The notes: generated from the letters alone by a model not told the origin. A stretch of 64,000 nt of DNA from Candidatus Bathyarchaeota archaeon (GCA_005888755.1 VBBQ01000027.1:1-64000); one strand, 5' to 3'; shown: positions 51,062 through 60,520, numbered from the stretch's first letter. A program made the numbers and translations.

Positions 51062-51334
51062 GTGACACATGATAATGGGCAGGTAACGGTGCCAAAACTC
51101 AAGTTCAGCAAGGACTACCTTCAACGATTGACGAAACCTGTTCCAAAGAAAGACCCGAACACGCGGGCGACAGCATCGACTGAGACTTTATCAGAACCGC
51201 GGCATCCCAGGGGGTTTCAACAATACTGCGCCACCTGCGGAAAAGACCAGCTCTTCAACGTCGATACGTTAGGCTGGAAAACTTGCACGGTCTGCAGACG
51301 TACCGCACCGGACAGAAGCCAGAGCCCAATCTAA
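51062..51334 (+). CDS. small zinc-ribbon protein
   Basis: A 90-residue basic protein with a C-terminal zinc ribbon (CATCGKDQLFNVDTLGWKTC then TVCR, two CxxC pairs) and an N-terminal Lys-rich tail (KLKFSKDYLQRLTKPVPKKD). No catalytic domain. It starts at GTG and precedes the NrdD-like fusion gene by ~80 bp in the same direction; a TATA-like TTTTTTAAAC (51373-51382) between them may give the second gene its own promoter. Function unknown. Confidence 0.6.
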   Translation: MTHDNGQVTVPKLKFSKDYLQRLTKPVPKKDPNTRATASTETLSEPRHPRGFQQYCATCGKDQLFNVDTLGWKTCTVCRRTAPDRSQSPI

Positions 51335-51412
51335 CCTAGGCATACATAGCGCCAAACGTGGTTCAAGTACAATTTTTTAAACAGGATAAGGAGAGGAAAG
51401 ACTTGGTTCTTC

Positions 51413-53656
51413 TTGCAGCGATCCTACGAACGTTTCAGTTCGGACGTTCTGGATGCTGCTTCTGCTCCTGTTAGGCTGCACATTCTCAAGCTCTTGGTTT
51501 CCAAAGGTCCTCTCCCCTATACTGAGATCATGTACGAAGCGAAGTTGGACCCCGTGCGGGATGCCGGAAAGTTCGTCTATCACCTCAAAACCCTTCGCAA
51601 AGCCAGCTTGGTGGCGATCGAAAAAGGCACAAAAAAGTACAACATAACAGACCTCGGCAAGATTCTAGTCGAATTCTCACGCGACCTGGAAGAATGGATT
51701 GCCGTCAAGAGAGGCCGCCTCTTCGTTCGAACCTCCAAGATGACGATAGAAGAATTTGACCGGACTCGAATTGCCTCGTCACTTGTCACTGAGGCGAGTA
51801 TGCCTCAGAGCCTAGCCGACGAGATTGCCGCTGAAGCTGAAGAAAGACTCCTACGCTTTGGAACTACGTACCTAACCGCTCCCCTGGTCCGCGAACTCGT
51901 CAACACGATCCTCGTCGAAAGAAAACTCGAAGAGTATCGTCACAAACTAACCCGACTTGGACTCCCCGTCAACGACGTAACAGTCCTCCTAAAAGAGGCG
52001 GGACAGAAACACCTTGACTCTGATTGGGTCCAATCATCCGCTGGAGCCGCGGTAACCGAAGAATACGTTCTGCTCAACAGCCTCCCAAGACAGCTGGTCG
52101 ACGCGCACTTCTCAGGACAAATCCACCTAGAAGACGCAGAATCATGGACCCTCAAACCAAGCATCTTCTCACATGACCCACGCCCTTTCTTCCGAAAAGG
52201 ATTACCCGGATCGCAACCGCCTGTCTCGTTCGAAAGTGCTCTAGGAACACTCCTCCGATTGGCCAGGGTGACCAAAGGACACGTGTCCGGGGACCAAGTT
52301 TTTGATCATGTGAACATCTTACTAGCACCATTCATCAAGGGTGTCCCGAGTCAAAGAGTCCAAGAAGCAGTCCGACTCTTTCTCTCGCAACTAAACTGGG
52401 ATGGTTTCTCAAACATTCTTCCTTTCCGATCCACCGTGAGTCTCGACCGAACCGCCCCCAATATCCTTGAGCAGTCTGACGCGATTGGCCCCAACGGCAA
52501 GAGAGAAGGGAGGTACGGAGACTATGCTCCTGAAGCTGAAGAATTACTCCGCACTATGATCGATGCAGCTCGGGAAATTGCTCAGGATAATCCGCTTGTT
52601 AATCCCTCGATCAACCTGAGACTCGACCGCGACAAACTTTCCGAGCCCGACGGGCTTCTCTCAATGATCCAGGAGACCTCTTTGAGATATTCGTTCATAA
52701 ATTATCTCATACAAAGTCCGGGAGAATCTTACACCGTTTCTTCGGACGGGTGCATGTTTGTGACTGATAGCATGGGCGATGTCGCTAGAGGAGCGCTGAT
52801 CGGAACGGTTCAAGTCAACTTACCACGAATAGCCTATGAGTCAACAGGAAAAGACGAGCGGTTTTTCCAAGGCGTTACGACTGCTGTGGACGAGGCGCTG
52901 AGGGCCCTGGAGATTCGCGGACAAGCCATTCAGGAGCGAATGAGAGAGGGACTTCTGCCGTTACTATCATGGCAAGCAGATGGGAGCGCGTATTATGGAG
53001 CACAACCCATGGCGGAAGTAAGCCTCCTCGGACTAAACGAGTCAGTGAAGCATCACATGAAGAAAGATGTGGACAACAAGGACTCTCTCGTCTTTATGAA
53101 AAAAATCATCGAGACAGCGAGACGTACCATTTCAGAAAGCGACTCTCGTAAGCTTAGAATTCGAGTCGGGCTCCATCCCTCTCCGGAAGCATCATCTAGG
53201 CTCGCGAGCATCGACGCTGAAAAGTATGGTTTTTCCACCATCGTGTATCAAGGGTCCAAACGATATCCCTACTACACAGACGTCCCCGTGATCCCGCTTA
53301 CACAGAAGATCCCCTTCTCTTCACGTGCCTCTCTTGAGGGAGAAGTTCATAGATTCCTCGACGGAGGATCAATCCTGCCACTCCTGATGGGAGAAAAATC
53401 AACGACTGTAGGCTTGACAAAAGCCTGCCAACTGCTCGGACAATCGGGAGTCAAAGACTTCACATTTTCCAAGACCTTGTCTCGATGCCAATCGTGTTAT
53501 CACGTAGACACAGGCGTCCAGACAAAATGCTCGAAATGCAACTCAGACAAGCTAACGGTCATCGCAAAGTACGCTGGTAGACTGATGCCCATCGACCTAT
53601 GGACAGAGTCGAGGAGAAGAGACCTGGACAGAATTGCAGCGTATGATTTCGCATGA
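51413..53656 (+). CDS. HTH/ATP-cone/NrdD-like glycyl radical protein (class III ribonucleotide reductase-like)
   Basis: A 747-residue fusion. Residues about 5-95 are an ArsR-like winged helix (APVRLHILKLLVSKGPLPYT, KFVYHLKTLRKASLV). About 100-185 is an ATP-cone (VRTSKMTIEEFDRTRIASSL to LVRELVNTILVERKLEEYRH). The rest resembles anaerobic NrdD: the radical-Cys region SSDGCMFVTDSMGDVARG with IGTVQVNLPRIAYES, LLGLNESVKHH, a C-terminal zinc site (CQSCYHVDTGVQTKCSKC) and a Gly in KYAGRLMPIDLW at the glycyl-radical position, where NrdD usually has RVTGY. NrdD reduces ribonucleotides; the DNA-binding fusion suggests dATP/ATP-linked regulation. No NrdG activase is in the window. Confidence 0.8.
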   Translation: MQRSYERFSSDVLDAASAPVRLHILKLLVSKGPLPYTEIMYEAKLDPVRDAGKFVYHLKTLRKASLVAIEKGTKKYNITDLGKILVEFSRDLEEWIAVKRGRLFVRTSKMTIEEFDRTRIASSLVTEASMPQSLADEIAAEAEERLLRFGTTYLTAPLVRELVNTILVERKLEEYRHKLTRLGLPVNDVTVLLKEAGQKHLDSDWVQSSAGAAVTEEYVLLNSLPRQLVDAHFSGQIHLEDAESWTLKPSIFSHDPRPFFRKGLPGSQPPVSFESALGTLLRLARVTKGHVSGDQVFDHVNILLAPFIKGVPSQRVQEAVRLFLSQLNWDGFSNILPFRSTVSLDRTAPNILEQSDAIGPNGKREGRYGDYAPEAEELLRTMIDAAREIAQDNPLVNPSINLRLDRDKLSEPDGLLSMIQETSLRYSFINYLIQSPGESYTVSSDGCMFVTDSMGDVARGALIGTVQVNLPRIAYESTGKDERFFQGVTTAVDEALRALEIRGQAIQERMREGLLPLLSWQADGSAYYGAQPMAEVSLLGLNESVKHHMKKDVDNKDSLVFMKKIIETARRTISESDSRKLRIRVGLHPSPEASSRLASIDAEKYGFSTIVYQGSKRYPYYTDVPVIPLTQKIPFSSRASLEGEVHRFLDGGSILPLLMGEKSTTVGLTKACQLLGQSGVKDFTFSKTLSRCQSCYHVDTGVQTKCSKCNSDKLTVIAKYAGRLMPIDLWTESRRRDLDRIAAYDFA

Positions 53657-53757
53657 CAAACCAAGCGTCCGGCAACTCACGAGACAATTTGGCTAGAGGC
53701 GACTCAGTCGAGTTTGTCTCATCGACCGTTTGACAACGCGGTCTAGGAAGCATAGCT

Positions 53758-54211
53758 TTGACGGAAATCCGAGTTGGTTCTAAGAGGCCGTTCAGAACAG
53801 GTCTACTGACGGGCATTCTCGCGATCGTAGTCGTTCTCGGAATCCAGCTCGTCTTTCTCAGAGAACTATCAGTTTTCAACACGACACTCGGGCTCTGGGT
53901 CCTAGCCCCCGTTACAGTGGCAAAGAAACGCCTTCCTGCAATCAACCGAGGACACACGATTCATTATCACCCCGATCAATGGTACTTTGACTTGGGCCGC
54001 TGTTCGCCTTGTTGAAATTTACAATAGCGCTTCTCAGAACCTCGCAGGTCTCTACATCGCCCCTGCCGGGGCCAATACTGGCCAGATCTACCTGATCAGG
54101 TTCCCTGAGGGAACAGGTTTTGACAACTTGAACAGCAAATCCATTGGGGCCGCGATTACGGTTGTAGCCGACACCAGCACAACCCCCTACACAGCCTTGA
54201 GCATTCAATGA
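53758..54211 (+). pseudogene. small exported protein gene, apparently frameshifted
   Basis: The first frame (TTG 53758) gives a basic start and one hydrophobic segment (TGLLTGILAIVVVLGIQLVF), like pilin-type or anchored archaeal proteins, then becomes His/Cys-rich nonsense. The second frame, open from about 53908, gives a coherent external domain (DTRFIITPINGTLTWAAVRL, VEIYNSASQNLAGLYIAPAG, NTGQIYLIRFPEG). A one-base shift between about 53905 and 53935 would join them into a ~150-residue protein. Family unknown. It could also be two separate features. Confidence 0.45.
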
Positions 54212-54236
54212 GTCGGTAGAAAAAACCGTCCAGATC

Positions 54237-55166
54237 TTAGAGGGCTCCGAACACCAAGCCAAGCAAACCCATTCTTAGCACGACGCCATTCCCGACCTGA
54301 GGGAAATATTTCGCGTGACTCGTCGAGTCAACACTAGAGTCTATTTCATCCACTCTCGGCAACGGATGCATCACAATCGAACTCTTCTTCGCTCGTGCCA
54401 ACTCGTCCGATGTCAGTCGGTAGGACCCCTTGACCTTCTCGTACTCAGCTAGATCCCCAAATCGTTCTTTCTGGACTCTCGTCATGTAGATCACATCCAA
54501 TTCTTTCAGATGCTGCTGCAACGATGTGGTTTCTTCGACATCTATTTTCTTCGAGACCTCTTCCAAGACCTCTTTCCTCATCTTCAGAATCTCAGGAGAG
54601 ATGAGGACTAGTCTCACCTTGTATTTCGCGAGCGCGTACGCGAGCGAGTGAACTGTCCGTCCGTATCGGAGGTCCCCGATTAGCCCTATCGTAATGCCAT
54701 CGATGGCCCCAAGCTCCTTCCTGATTGTGTACAAGTCGAGCAATGCCTGGGTAGGATGCTCCTCCGCTCCTGAGCCCGCATTAATCACGGGGACCCTAGA
54801 GAACTCCGCAGCCATTCTCGCCGCCCCTTCTAGCGGGTGCCTTACCACAAGCACATCAGCATAGTTCTCGACAACACGTACGGTATCTGCAAGGTTCTCA
54901 CCCTTCTCGACAGACGTTCCCTTCGTCTCTGCAAATCCGAGAGCGGTCCCACCGAGCCTCGTCATCGCGGACTCAAAGCTCAACTTTGTACGCGTGCTCG
55001 GTTCGTAGAATAGAGTCGCCATTATCTTCCCATGAAGCATATCCGACCCAGTCTTCATGAGAGGCTCCATGACTTGGGCCATGTCCAGAATCTGGTCGAT
55101 CTCTAATCGGGAGAGGTCGCGGACGGAAACCATGTCTCTGCCAACAAAGTTAGATGTGGGCGACAT
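54237..55166 (-). CDS. pyrB: aspartate carbamoyltransferase, catalytic subunit
   Basis: A 309-residue ATCase catalytic chain, joining carbamoyl phosphate and aspartate in pyrimidine synthesis. The carbamoyl-phosphate motif FYEPSTRTKLSFESAMTRLG is intact (about residues 53-72), as are AGSGAEEHPTQALLDLYTI and the aspartate-binding MHPLPRVDEID. The regulatory subunit gene pyrI, usually adjacent in archaea, is missing here. Start ATG at 55166, overlapping the 5' leader of the divergent receiver gene. Confidence 0.95.
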   Translation of the reverse strand: MSPTSNFVGRDMVSVRDLSRLEIDQILDMAQVMEPLMKTGSDMLHGKIMATLFYEPSTRTKLSFESAMTRLGGTALGFAETKGTSVEKGENLADTVRVVENYADVLVVRHPLEGAARMAAEFSRVPVINAGSGAEEHPTQALLDLYTIRKELGAIDGITIGLIGDLRYGRTVHSLAYALAKYKVRLVLISPEILKMRKEVLEEVSKKIDVEETTSLQQHLKELDVIYMTRVQKERFGDLAEYEKVKGSYRLTSDELARAKKSSIVMHPLPRVDEIDSSVDSTSHAKYFPQVGNGVVLRMGLLGLVFGAL

Positions 55167-55222
55167 TCCAATTACAAGCTGAATCGAGGAGTCCTATAAC
55201 TATCTTCAGAAGCGATGGAACG

Positions 55223-55588
55223 ATGACTGTTCAAGTTCTTGCGATAACGTCAGACCTGTTTCTGCAATCGAGAATCACGGAGGTATCAAAGTCGCTGGGT
55301 GCGAGCGCCAAGCTGGTAACAACCGAGGAAGACTTGCTTAGACAGGCCAACTCGAACCATCCGAACTTGGTCATCCTCGACCTAACCGCGTCAGAGTATG
55401 ACCCATTCTCGTGTGCCCAGAAATTGAAGGCTATGGCCTCTTCACCAAAGATACTGGGCATATTCCCCCACATCAGAGCAGACCTCAAGCTGAAAGCTGA
55501 GAAGGTAATGATTGATTACATTGTTCCCAACTCAGGGTTCCTCAAGACCCTGAAGAGTCTACTAGAGAAAGAGGTCAGGACCAGGTGA
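55223..55588 (+). CDS. stand-alone receiver-domain protein
   Basis: About 121 residues forming one response-regulator receiver fold: VQVLAITSDLFLQSRITEVS, the phosphoacceptor Asp in LVILDLTASEYDPFSC, and ILGIFPHIRADLKLKAEK with VMIDYIVPNSGFLKTL. The usual acidic pair after beta-1 is reduced to one Asp and the conserved Lys near the end is not obvious, so phosphorylation is uncertain. I prefer ATG at 55223 to upstream TTG at 55154. Its stop overlaps the GTG start of the next gene (GTGA). Confidence 0.7.
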   Translation: MTVQVLAITSDLFLQSRITEVSKSLGASAKLVTTEEDLLRQANSNHPNLVILDLTASEYDPFSCAQKLKAMASSPKILGIFPHIRADLKLKAEKVMIDYIVPNSGFLKTLKSLLEKEVRTR

Positions 55589-56058
55589 GCTGGATCGTCA
55601 AAGACCTATGGGACACGCTGGACAAGCGTCGCGGAGAATACGAGAGTCTTTGGCGAGATCGTACACTGCGGGCGTTTGAAATCATCAACTGGATTGCCAG
55701 CGAAGTAAGCGAACGCTGGGGTGTTCTCATACAGATCAACTTTCCACCAGGCCAGGAAAGACCGGAAGCCACAGGTATCGGCCATAGAAACGTGAGCATT
55801 CTAGTAGACAAGAACCGGAAGAAATTGGAAACAATAACACAGGACGATGTCAAGCGAGCAATTCAACTGTTAAACCCTCAGTCTTTCGATCCGGCCCGTT
55901 TCGGCCACGAAGGATTCAGGGCGAATCTTTCCACGGGACGCATCGACTGTTTGCCGAGCGGGATCCATCTATGGTGCGACATTACACCAGAGGTCTTGGA
56001 GTTCCTCGACTGGATATTCGTCAACGGTTACCGGCTGAGATCCGAGTCTCATGCTTAG
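55585..56058 (+). CDS. hypothetical protein, coupled to the receiver gene
   Basis: A 157-residue soluble protein of unknown family. It has an N-terminal helical part (DTLDKRRGEYESLWRDRTLR) and a mixed region (HRNVSILVDKNRKKLETITQ, GIHLWCDITPEVLEFLDWIF). The GTG start overlaps the stop of the receiver gene by the GTGA arrangement, so both proteins are made together and may interact. Convergent with the next gene, overlapping it by 4 bp. Confidence 0.6.
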   Translation: MSWIVKDLWDTLDKRRGEYESLWRDRTLRAFEIINWIASEVSERWGVLIQINFPPGQERPEATGIGHRNVSILVDKNRKKLETITQDDVKRAIQLLNPQSFDPARFGHEGFRANLSTGRIDCLPSGIHLWCDITPEVLEFLDWIFVNGYRLRSESHA

Positions 56059-56393
56059 GAAACCGGCATGAGCTTCTTACCTAGTCTTCTCTCAATGTCC
56101 ATCTTCGCCCGCCTCAACTGCCTTGCCCGCTTTAGTAGCTCGATAAGATAATCGAGGTCGACTATTGGGCGCAGGGCTGTATACTCCCAAGGAGTCTTGT
56201 TAATCTCGTCAGGAAAGATCATGTATCCGTTAGGATAGTGAGTCAGCAGTATCCCCGTTGGATCGGTTTCTAGGACCTTGGAAAACTCGCGTAGGGTGTA
56301 TCCTGCTTTCTTGAGCTGTTCCAGCGCTCTATCGAGCTCGTCGCTGGCCCTCTCCAGCTCGGCAAACATCTCTCCACGGTCGCCATCTCCCAT
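56055..56393 (-). CDS. hypothetical small helical protein
   Basis: A 112-residue protein with an N-terminal coiled-coil-like part (MFAELERASDELDRALEQLK), a central TGILLTHYPNGYMIFPDEIN and a basic helical end (LIELLKRARQLRRAKMDIER). No known family. ATG start at 56393, 157 bp from the MFS gene end. Possibly a DNA-associated or scaffold protein, but nothing in the sequence proves it. Confidence 0.55.
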   Translation of the reverse strand: MGDGDRGEMFAELERASDELDRALEQLKKAGYTLREFSKVLETDPTGILLTHYPNGYMIFPDEINKTPWEYTALRPIVDLDYLIELLKRARQLRRAKMDIERRLGKKLMPVS

Positions 56394-56550
56394 AGAATAT
56401 CCGCTCTACGACCCTTTGTTCGCGAGAAACGGGGCTCGCGGCGGGCATAAGCGTTCTTTAACCCGGACACCCTCTCGCCCGAAACAAGAACCGCTTCGCA
56501 TGAAGAAGAGTGACCAAGCCAAAGGGCCGAGGAACCTGGACACATTGCGA

Positions 56551-58518
56551 TCAGCCGTTCGGGTTTGAACTGGCCTCAGATCGTCTCCGAGTCAGGACAA
56601 GTTTCCATAGGATGAGGGCTCCTCCAACAATCGCGGCTAGCATTGGTCCAACGTACCCTGCCAGAAAGAAGCCGAGGGGCGATGCGTTCTGACTTATCCA
56701 TAATTGGAAGAAATAATTGGACTGGTATTCGTTGGAGATGGCAACGAGCAAGGCCACTGTGATCGCGAACTGCGCGATAATTACGGCGCTCACGGCTTGT
56801 GATGTTTCGCGACTGCCAGCTCTCTGGACAACAGTGGCCTTCGCGGCCTGGGCCGATTTCGGGTTAGGGATGAGCAGTGAGCTGATTGCTCCCAGCGAGA
56901 CGAAGATGCCGGCCGTGAAAGCTGCCCAGCGCGTTCCTTGCGTAATCGCGTCATAAAGGATCGAAAGTACGACTGGTGCATTCCGACCAAAGCTGGCGAT
57001 GAAGGATGGGTCGATTCCGCCAGAGAGTCCTGAATTGAAGGCAGCCACCAGTACGGCCCTTTGTTGGATGCTGAAGTTAGCGGTACTCACCGCGAGGTCG
57101 GCCACTCCAACTGCGGATATTTGGGCTACCAATACTGCGCCGATTACCGCAATTCCGAAGGCTGAGCCGATCTGTCTGACGGTATTGTTGGCGCCAGAGC
57201 CCACCCCGGCTTTCTGCCAAGGTATACTCTGCAACACAGTACTCGTGAGCTGGCTAATAGCTAGACCAACCCCCGCGCCATAGATGACGAGAATGGGGTA
57301 CAGGTAGTAGACGGGATTGTCAACGCTGATTATCTGGGACAGACTGAAGAGCGCAATGGCTTCAAGGATCATGCCTGTGGTGACAATCCACTTGGGTCCG
57401 AACCTAGTTGCTAGTACTCCGGCTACTGGTGCAAAGATGAAGACTGAGATGGCCATTGGCAGGAATGTGAGTCCGGCATTGAACGCGGATAGTCCCTTGA
57501 CTGTCTGCAGGAATATTGAGATGATGAATACTGCTCCGAATTCGCCCATGGCAACGATTGTTACGGTGAAGAGGCCGTACCTGAAGCCCTTGAATCTGAG
57601 GAGGCTGAAGTCAAAGAGAGGGACCCTCCCGCTTCTCAGTCGACGGATCTCGTAGAAAGTAAACAGGGATAGTAGAACAAGCCCGGTTATGATCGCAACC
57701 AAGGGAAGGGAAACGGGGTTTGAGATCGACCATGATAGGCCTGCTACGCCGAATTCACTTGCAGGAACAATCCACCCGTAGGTTTGAGCTTCGATAAACC
57801 CGAACAGTAGACTGGCCAGACCTACCGTGATGAGGACCAGCCCGGCATAGTCTGCGGTGTACTTAGGATCCTTGAACCGGGTCTCCTTGATCGCGAATAA
57901 AGCCCCGACCAAGGCTGTGATCCCTATTGGGATGTTGATGAAGAATGCCCATCGCCAAGTAAGAGTGGGGTCACTCGTGAAGTAGCCTCCCAAGACTGGT
58001 CCCAGAACTGCAGCTGCGCCCGCTGTTGCGCCCCATATTCCGAAAGCGACACTGCGTGCTTTGCCGGTGAAAGTGGTTGTCAGGATTGACAGGGTGGAGG
58101 GCGAGGCCATCGCTGCCCCGAATCCTTGTATTACCCGGCCCACAAGGATCTGGGTTAGATTCTGTGAGAATCCATCGATGATGGATCCGGCAATAAACAG
58201 GGAGATTCCGCTGATGAAGATCCGTTTTCTGCCGAACTCATCGATTAGTTTTCCCCAGGTGAGAAGGAACGATCCGAAGATCAGAGCGTAGAGTGAGGTG
58301 ATCCATTCCAGGTCCTTTAGCGAGATCCCGAAGTCTTTCTGGATTTGGTACTGAGCGACAATCACTATCGTTGCGTCAATCACGATTATTGCGAGGGAGA
58401 GGCTCAGGACGAGCAGAATGAGAAGCTGCTTTCGCTCGATCTTGGCCGATCCTGTAGTTGACGCTGGAGCGCCTCCCGGTGCCGCGCCAGATGGTTTGGT
58501 CTGGCTCTCTCCTGACAT
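56551..58518 (-). CDS. MFS drug exporter, DHA2 (EmrB/QacA) family
   Basis: A 655-residue 14-helix transporter. Motif A lies between TM2 and TM3 (WGKLIDEFGRKRIFISG), VGRVIQGFGAAMASPSTLSI is TM4 with its Arg, and motif C is AAAVLGPVLGGYF in TM5, typical of proton-coupled drug exporters. The N-terminal 25 residues are disordered and Gly/Pro/Ser-rich; a large loop near residue 480-520 is longer than usual. Regulator not adjacent. It probably extrudes lipophilic compounds. Confidence 0.93.
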   Translation of the reverse strand: MSGESQTKPSGAAPGGAPASTTGSAKIERKQLLILLVLSLSLAIIVIDATIVIVAQYQIQKDFGISLKDLEWITSLYALIFGSFLLTWGKLIDEFGRKRIFISGISLFIAGSIIDGFSQNLTQILVGRVIQGFGAAMASPSTLSILTTTFTGKARSVAFGIWGATAGAAAVLGPVLGGYFTSDPTLTWRWAFFINIPIGITALVGALFAIKETRFKDPKYTADYAGLVLITVGLASLLFGFIEAQTYGWIVPASEFGVAGLSWSISNPVSLPLVAIITGLVLLSLFTFYEIRRLRSGRVPLFDFSLLRFKGFRYGLFTVTIVAMGEFGAVFIISIFLQTVKGLSAFNAGLTFLPMAISVFIFAPVAGVLATRFGPKWIVTTGMILEAIALFSLSQIISVDNPVYYLYPILVIYGAGVGLAISQLTSTVLQSIPWQKAGVGSGANNTVRQIGSAFGIAVIGAVLVAQISAVGVADLAVSTANFSIQQRAVLVAAFNSGLSGGIDPSFIASFGRNAPVVLSILYDAITQGTRWAAFTAGIFVSLGAISSLLIPNPKSAQAAKATVVQRAGSRETSQAVSAVIIAQFAITVALLVAISNEYQSNYFFQLWISQNASPLGFFLAGYVGPMLAAIVGGALILWKLVLTRRRSEASSNPNG

Positions 58519-58588
58519 TGAAAAGGGCCCTCACATGTTAGGGGTACTCAAACATTCCCGTAAACGAGGGACGATCAAAGTATGAGGC

Positions 58589-59452
58589 GTGAAACATCTA
58601 AGAACTCGTCCGGAGAGGCAACGTCTCAGCTTGCCAAAGGATCTTCACACGGGCCGCTATAGAATTGAGCCGGGACAAGAAGTTCATCTGAGTGACTTCG
58701 ACCCGAACGATACTTCTGGTTTCGAGGGAAAAGATGAAGATGAACAGAGAGAATCGAAGAAACTCAACGAGAGACTTAGACGGCTTCAGGAGACGCTGTA
58801 TGCAGGGCATGAACAGAAAGTTCTAGTTGTTCTGCAAGCCATGGATACCGGCGGCAAAGACGGCGTCATCAACCGAGTCTTTCAAGGAGTCAACCCGCAA
58901 GGGGTCCGCGTCGCACACTTCAAAGAGCCTACGCCAGACGAGCTTGATCATGGTTTCTTGTGGCGAGAGCACAAACAAGTGCCTGGAAACGGCGAGCTCA
59001 CTATTTTCAACCGTAGCCATTACGAGGGCGTCCTCATTGAGAGAGTTCACAAGATCGTTCCAGAGAAGGTTTGGAATCATCGGTACAGGCAGATCAACGA
59101 TTTCGAGCGGCTACTCTCTGAAGAGGATACTACAATCCTGAAGTTCTATCTGCATATTGACAAGGATGAGCAGAAGAAAAGGCTGCAACAGCGCTTAGAC
59201 GATCCTTCCAAGCGGTGGAAGTTCAGTGGTGACGACCTTCCTGAGCGGAAATTCTGGAATGAGTACATGAAGGCGTACGAGGATGCTCTGAACAAGACCA
59301 GCACGGAATGGGCTCCTTGGTATTTCATACCCGCCAACCACAAATGGTACAGGGACCTTGAGGTCTCCCGGATAATCGTGAAAGCGATGGAAAAGATGAA
59401 CCTGCACTATCCAAAGACGAAGCTGAGTCCGAAGTCGATAGCAATAGAATGA
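58589..59452 (+). CDS. ppk2: polyphosphate kinase 2 family protein
   Basis: A 287-residue PPK2-type phosphotransferase, moving phosphate between polyphosphate and nucleotides. Walker A-like AMDTGGKDGVINRVFQGVNP and Walker B-like IFNRSHYEGVLIERVH are intact, followed by the lid KDEQKKRLQQRLDDPSKRWK and WYFIPANHKWYRDLEVS. The single-domain size matches class I/III enzymes, which phosphorylate NDP or AMP. GTG start. No polyphosphate synthase (PPK1) or exopolyphosphatase gene is in the window. Confidence 0.93.
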   Translation: MKHLRTRPERQRLSLPKDLHTGRYRIEPGQEVHLSDFDPNDTSGFEGKDEDEQRESKKLNERLRRLQETLYAGHEQKVLVVLQAMDTGGKDGVINRVFQGVNPQGVRVAHFKEPTPDELDHGFLWREHKQVPGNGELTIFNRSHYEGVLIERVHKIVPEKVWNHRYRQINDFERLLSEEDTTILKFYLHIDKDEQKKRLQQRLDDPSKRWKFSGDDLPERKFWNEYMKAYEDALNKTSTEWAPWYFIPANHKWYRDLEVSRIIVKAMEKMNLHYPKTKLSPKSIAIE

Positions 59453-59553
59453 TCAGTTAGATCATCTGCCAAGAAATTAGTCTCGAACGGAGAAGAGAGC
59501 TAGGGCAATGTCATCAGTGATCGCCGATTAGAGAATTTCCTGGTGTGGCGAGA

Positions 59554-60471
59554 TTATTTGCCGGTGACTGTTATGGAACCGTTTGTGGTTGCCAGGTTGA
59601 CAACTGCGCTTCCAGTGCCAACTGTAGCGGTAGCGTGATTGGTGAGTTGGACACCTAGCCCTGTACTGGAGATGGTACCGTTTGTTGTGTTAGGTGTAAT
59701 CTTGAAGGAGGCTACAGCAGGCAGTATCAGATTTACGTTCCCGTTCGTCGTTGTCACCACATAAGACCCGCTTAGTGACAGCGTTGATAGGTCCATTGTT
59801 ACGCTTCCGTTTGTCATGGTCACGGTTGCACTCCCACATGCAGCGCATGTGAGGTTGATGCTTCCGTTCGTGTCCGTTACAGTCGTGCTTGTGGCAGTGA
59901 TACCGGAGGCAGTAATGGCTCCATTGGTGTCGGTAATGGTGAGGCTGGTTGCACTAATACTTGAGATTTGGAGGTCGCCGTTCACGGTCACGATCTGTAC
60001 AGTGTTGAACTGGTAAGAGGCCGGCTCGTAGACGTGAATGTCCACTGTGTAAGTTGCGCCGAAGAAGAAGCTGCTGCTCACTGGAAATATTGCCTGGAAG
60101 ACAATGCTCCCGCTAGAGTTCGACTCGACAAACGTGATGACATCGGGAGATGAACCGAACCCTCTGGCCGTGACAGTCCCATTAATCATCAAATATGCCT
60201 GGGACCAGGTCGAGGTGGTGACTCCGCCGTTTGTGTTTGAGACCGTCATCGAGGACGGGTTGCTACTACTCTGAGACACTGGGGTTGTGTATGGCGTGAA
60301 ATTCTTCTTAGTAACCGAAAGAGATGGACCGAGGAACAAGGATCCTGCCACGATTGCAACAACCGCGCCAACGACTACAACTAGAATGGCGATAACGAGC
60401 ACTGTACGGCTAAAGCCGGGCTTCTTGGCCCCTCCAACCGGAACAGGAGCCCCATTGATTGTCATCGACAT
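59554..60471 (-). CDS. membrane-anchored TNG-repeat surface protein (DUF4097-like)
   Basis: A 305-residue protein: short cytoplasmic start, one transmembrane helix (TVLVIAILVVVVGAVVAIVA, about 28-48) and an external Thr/Ser-rich domain. From about 165 the motif TNG recurs every 15-25 residues (DTNGAIT, DTNGSIN, MTNGSVT, TTNGNVN, TTNGTIS, TTNGSIT), the pattern of a beta-helix such as DUF4097. One CxxC (CAACG) interrupts the repeats. Two Pro/Ser-rich linkers follow the membrane helix. Adhesin or sensor-like role is only a guess. Confidence 0.78.
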   Translation of the reverse strand: MSMTINGAPVPVGGAKKPGFSRTVLVIAILVVVVGAVVAIVAGSLFLGPSLSVTKKNFTPYTTPVSQSSSNPSSMTVSNTNGGVTTSTWSQAYLMINGTVTARGFGSSPDVITFVESNSSGSIVFQAIFPVSSSFFFGATYTVDIHVYEPASYQFNTVQIVTVNGDLQISSISATSLTITDTNGAITASGITATSTTVTDTNGSINLTCAACGSATVTMTNGSVTMDLSTLSLSGSYVVTTTNGNVNLILPAVASFKITPNTTNGTISSTGLGVQLTNHATATVGTGSAVVNLATTNGSITVTGK

Positions 60472-60520
60472 GAGCTCTTAGCGAGGAGGCTCGTCAGCAG
60501 CTTTCTTAAGCTTCCCGCCG

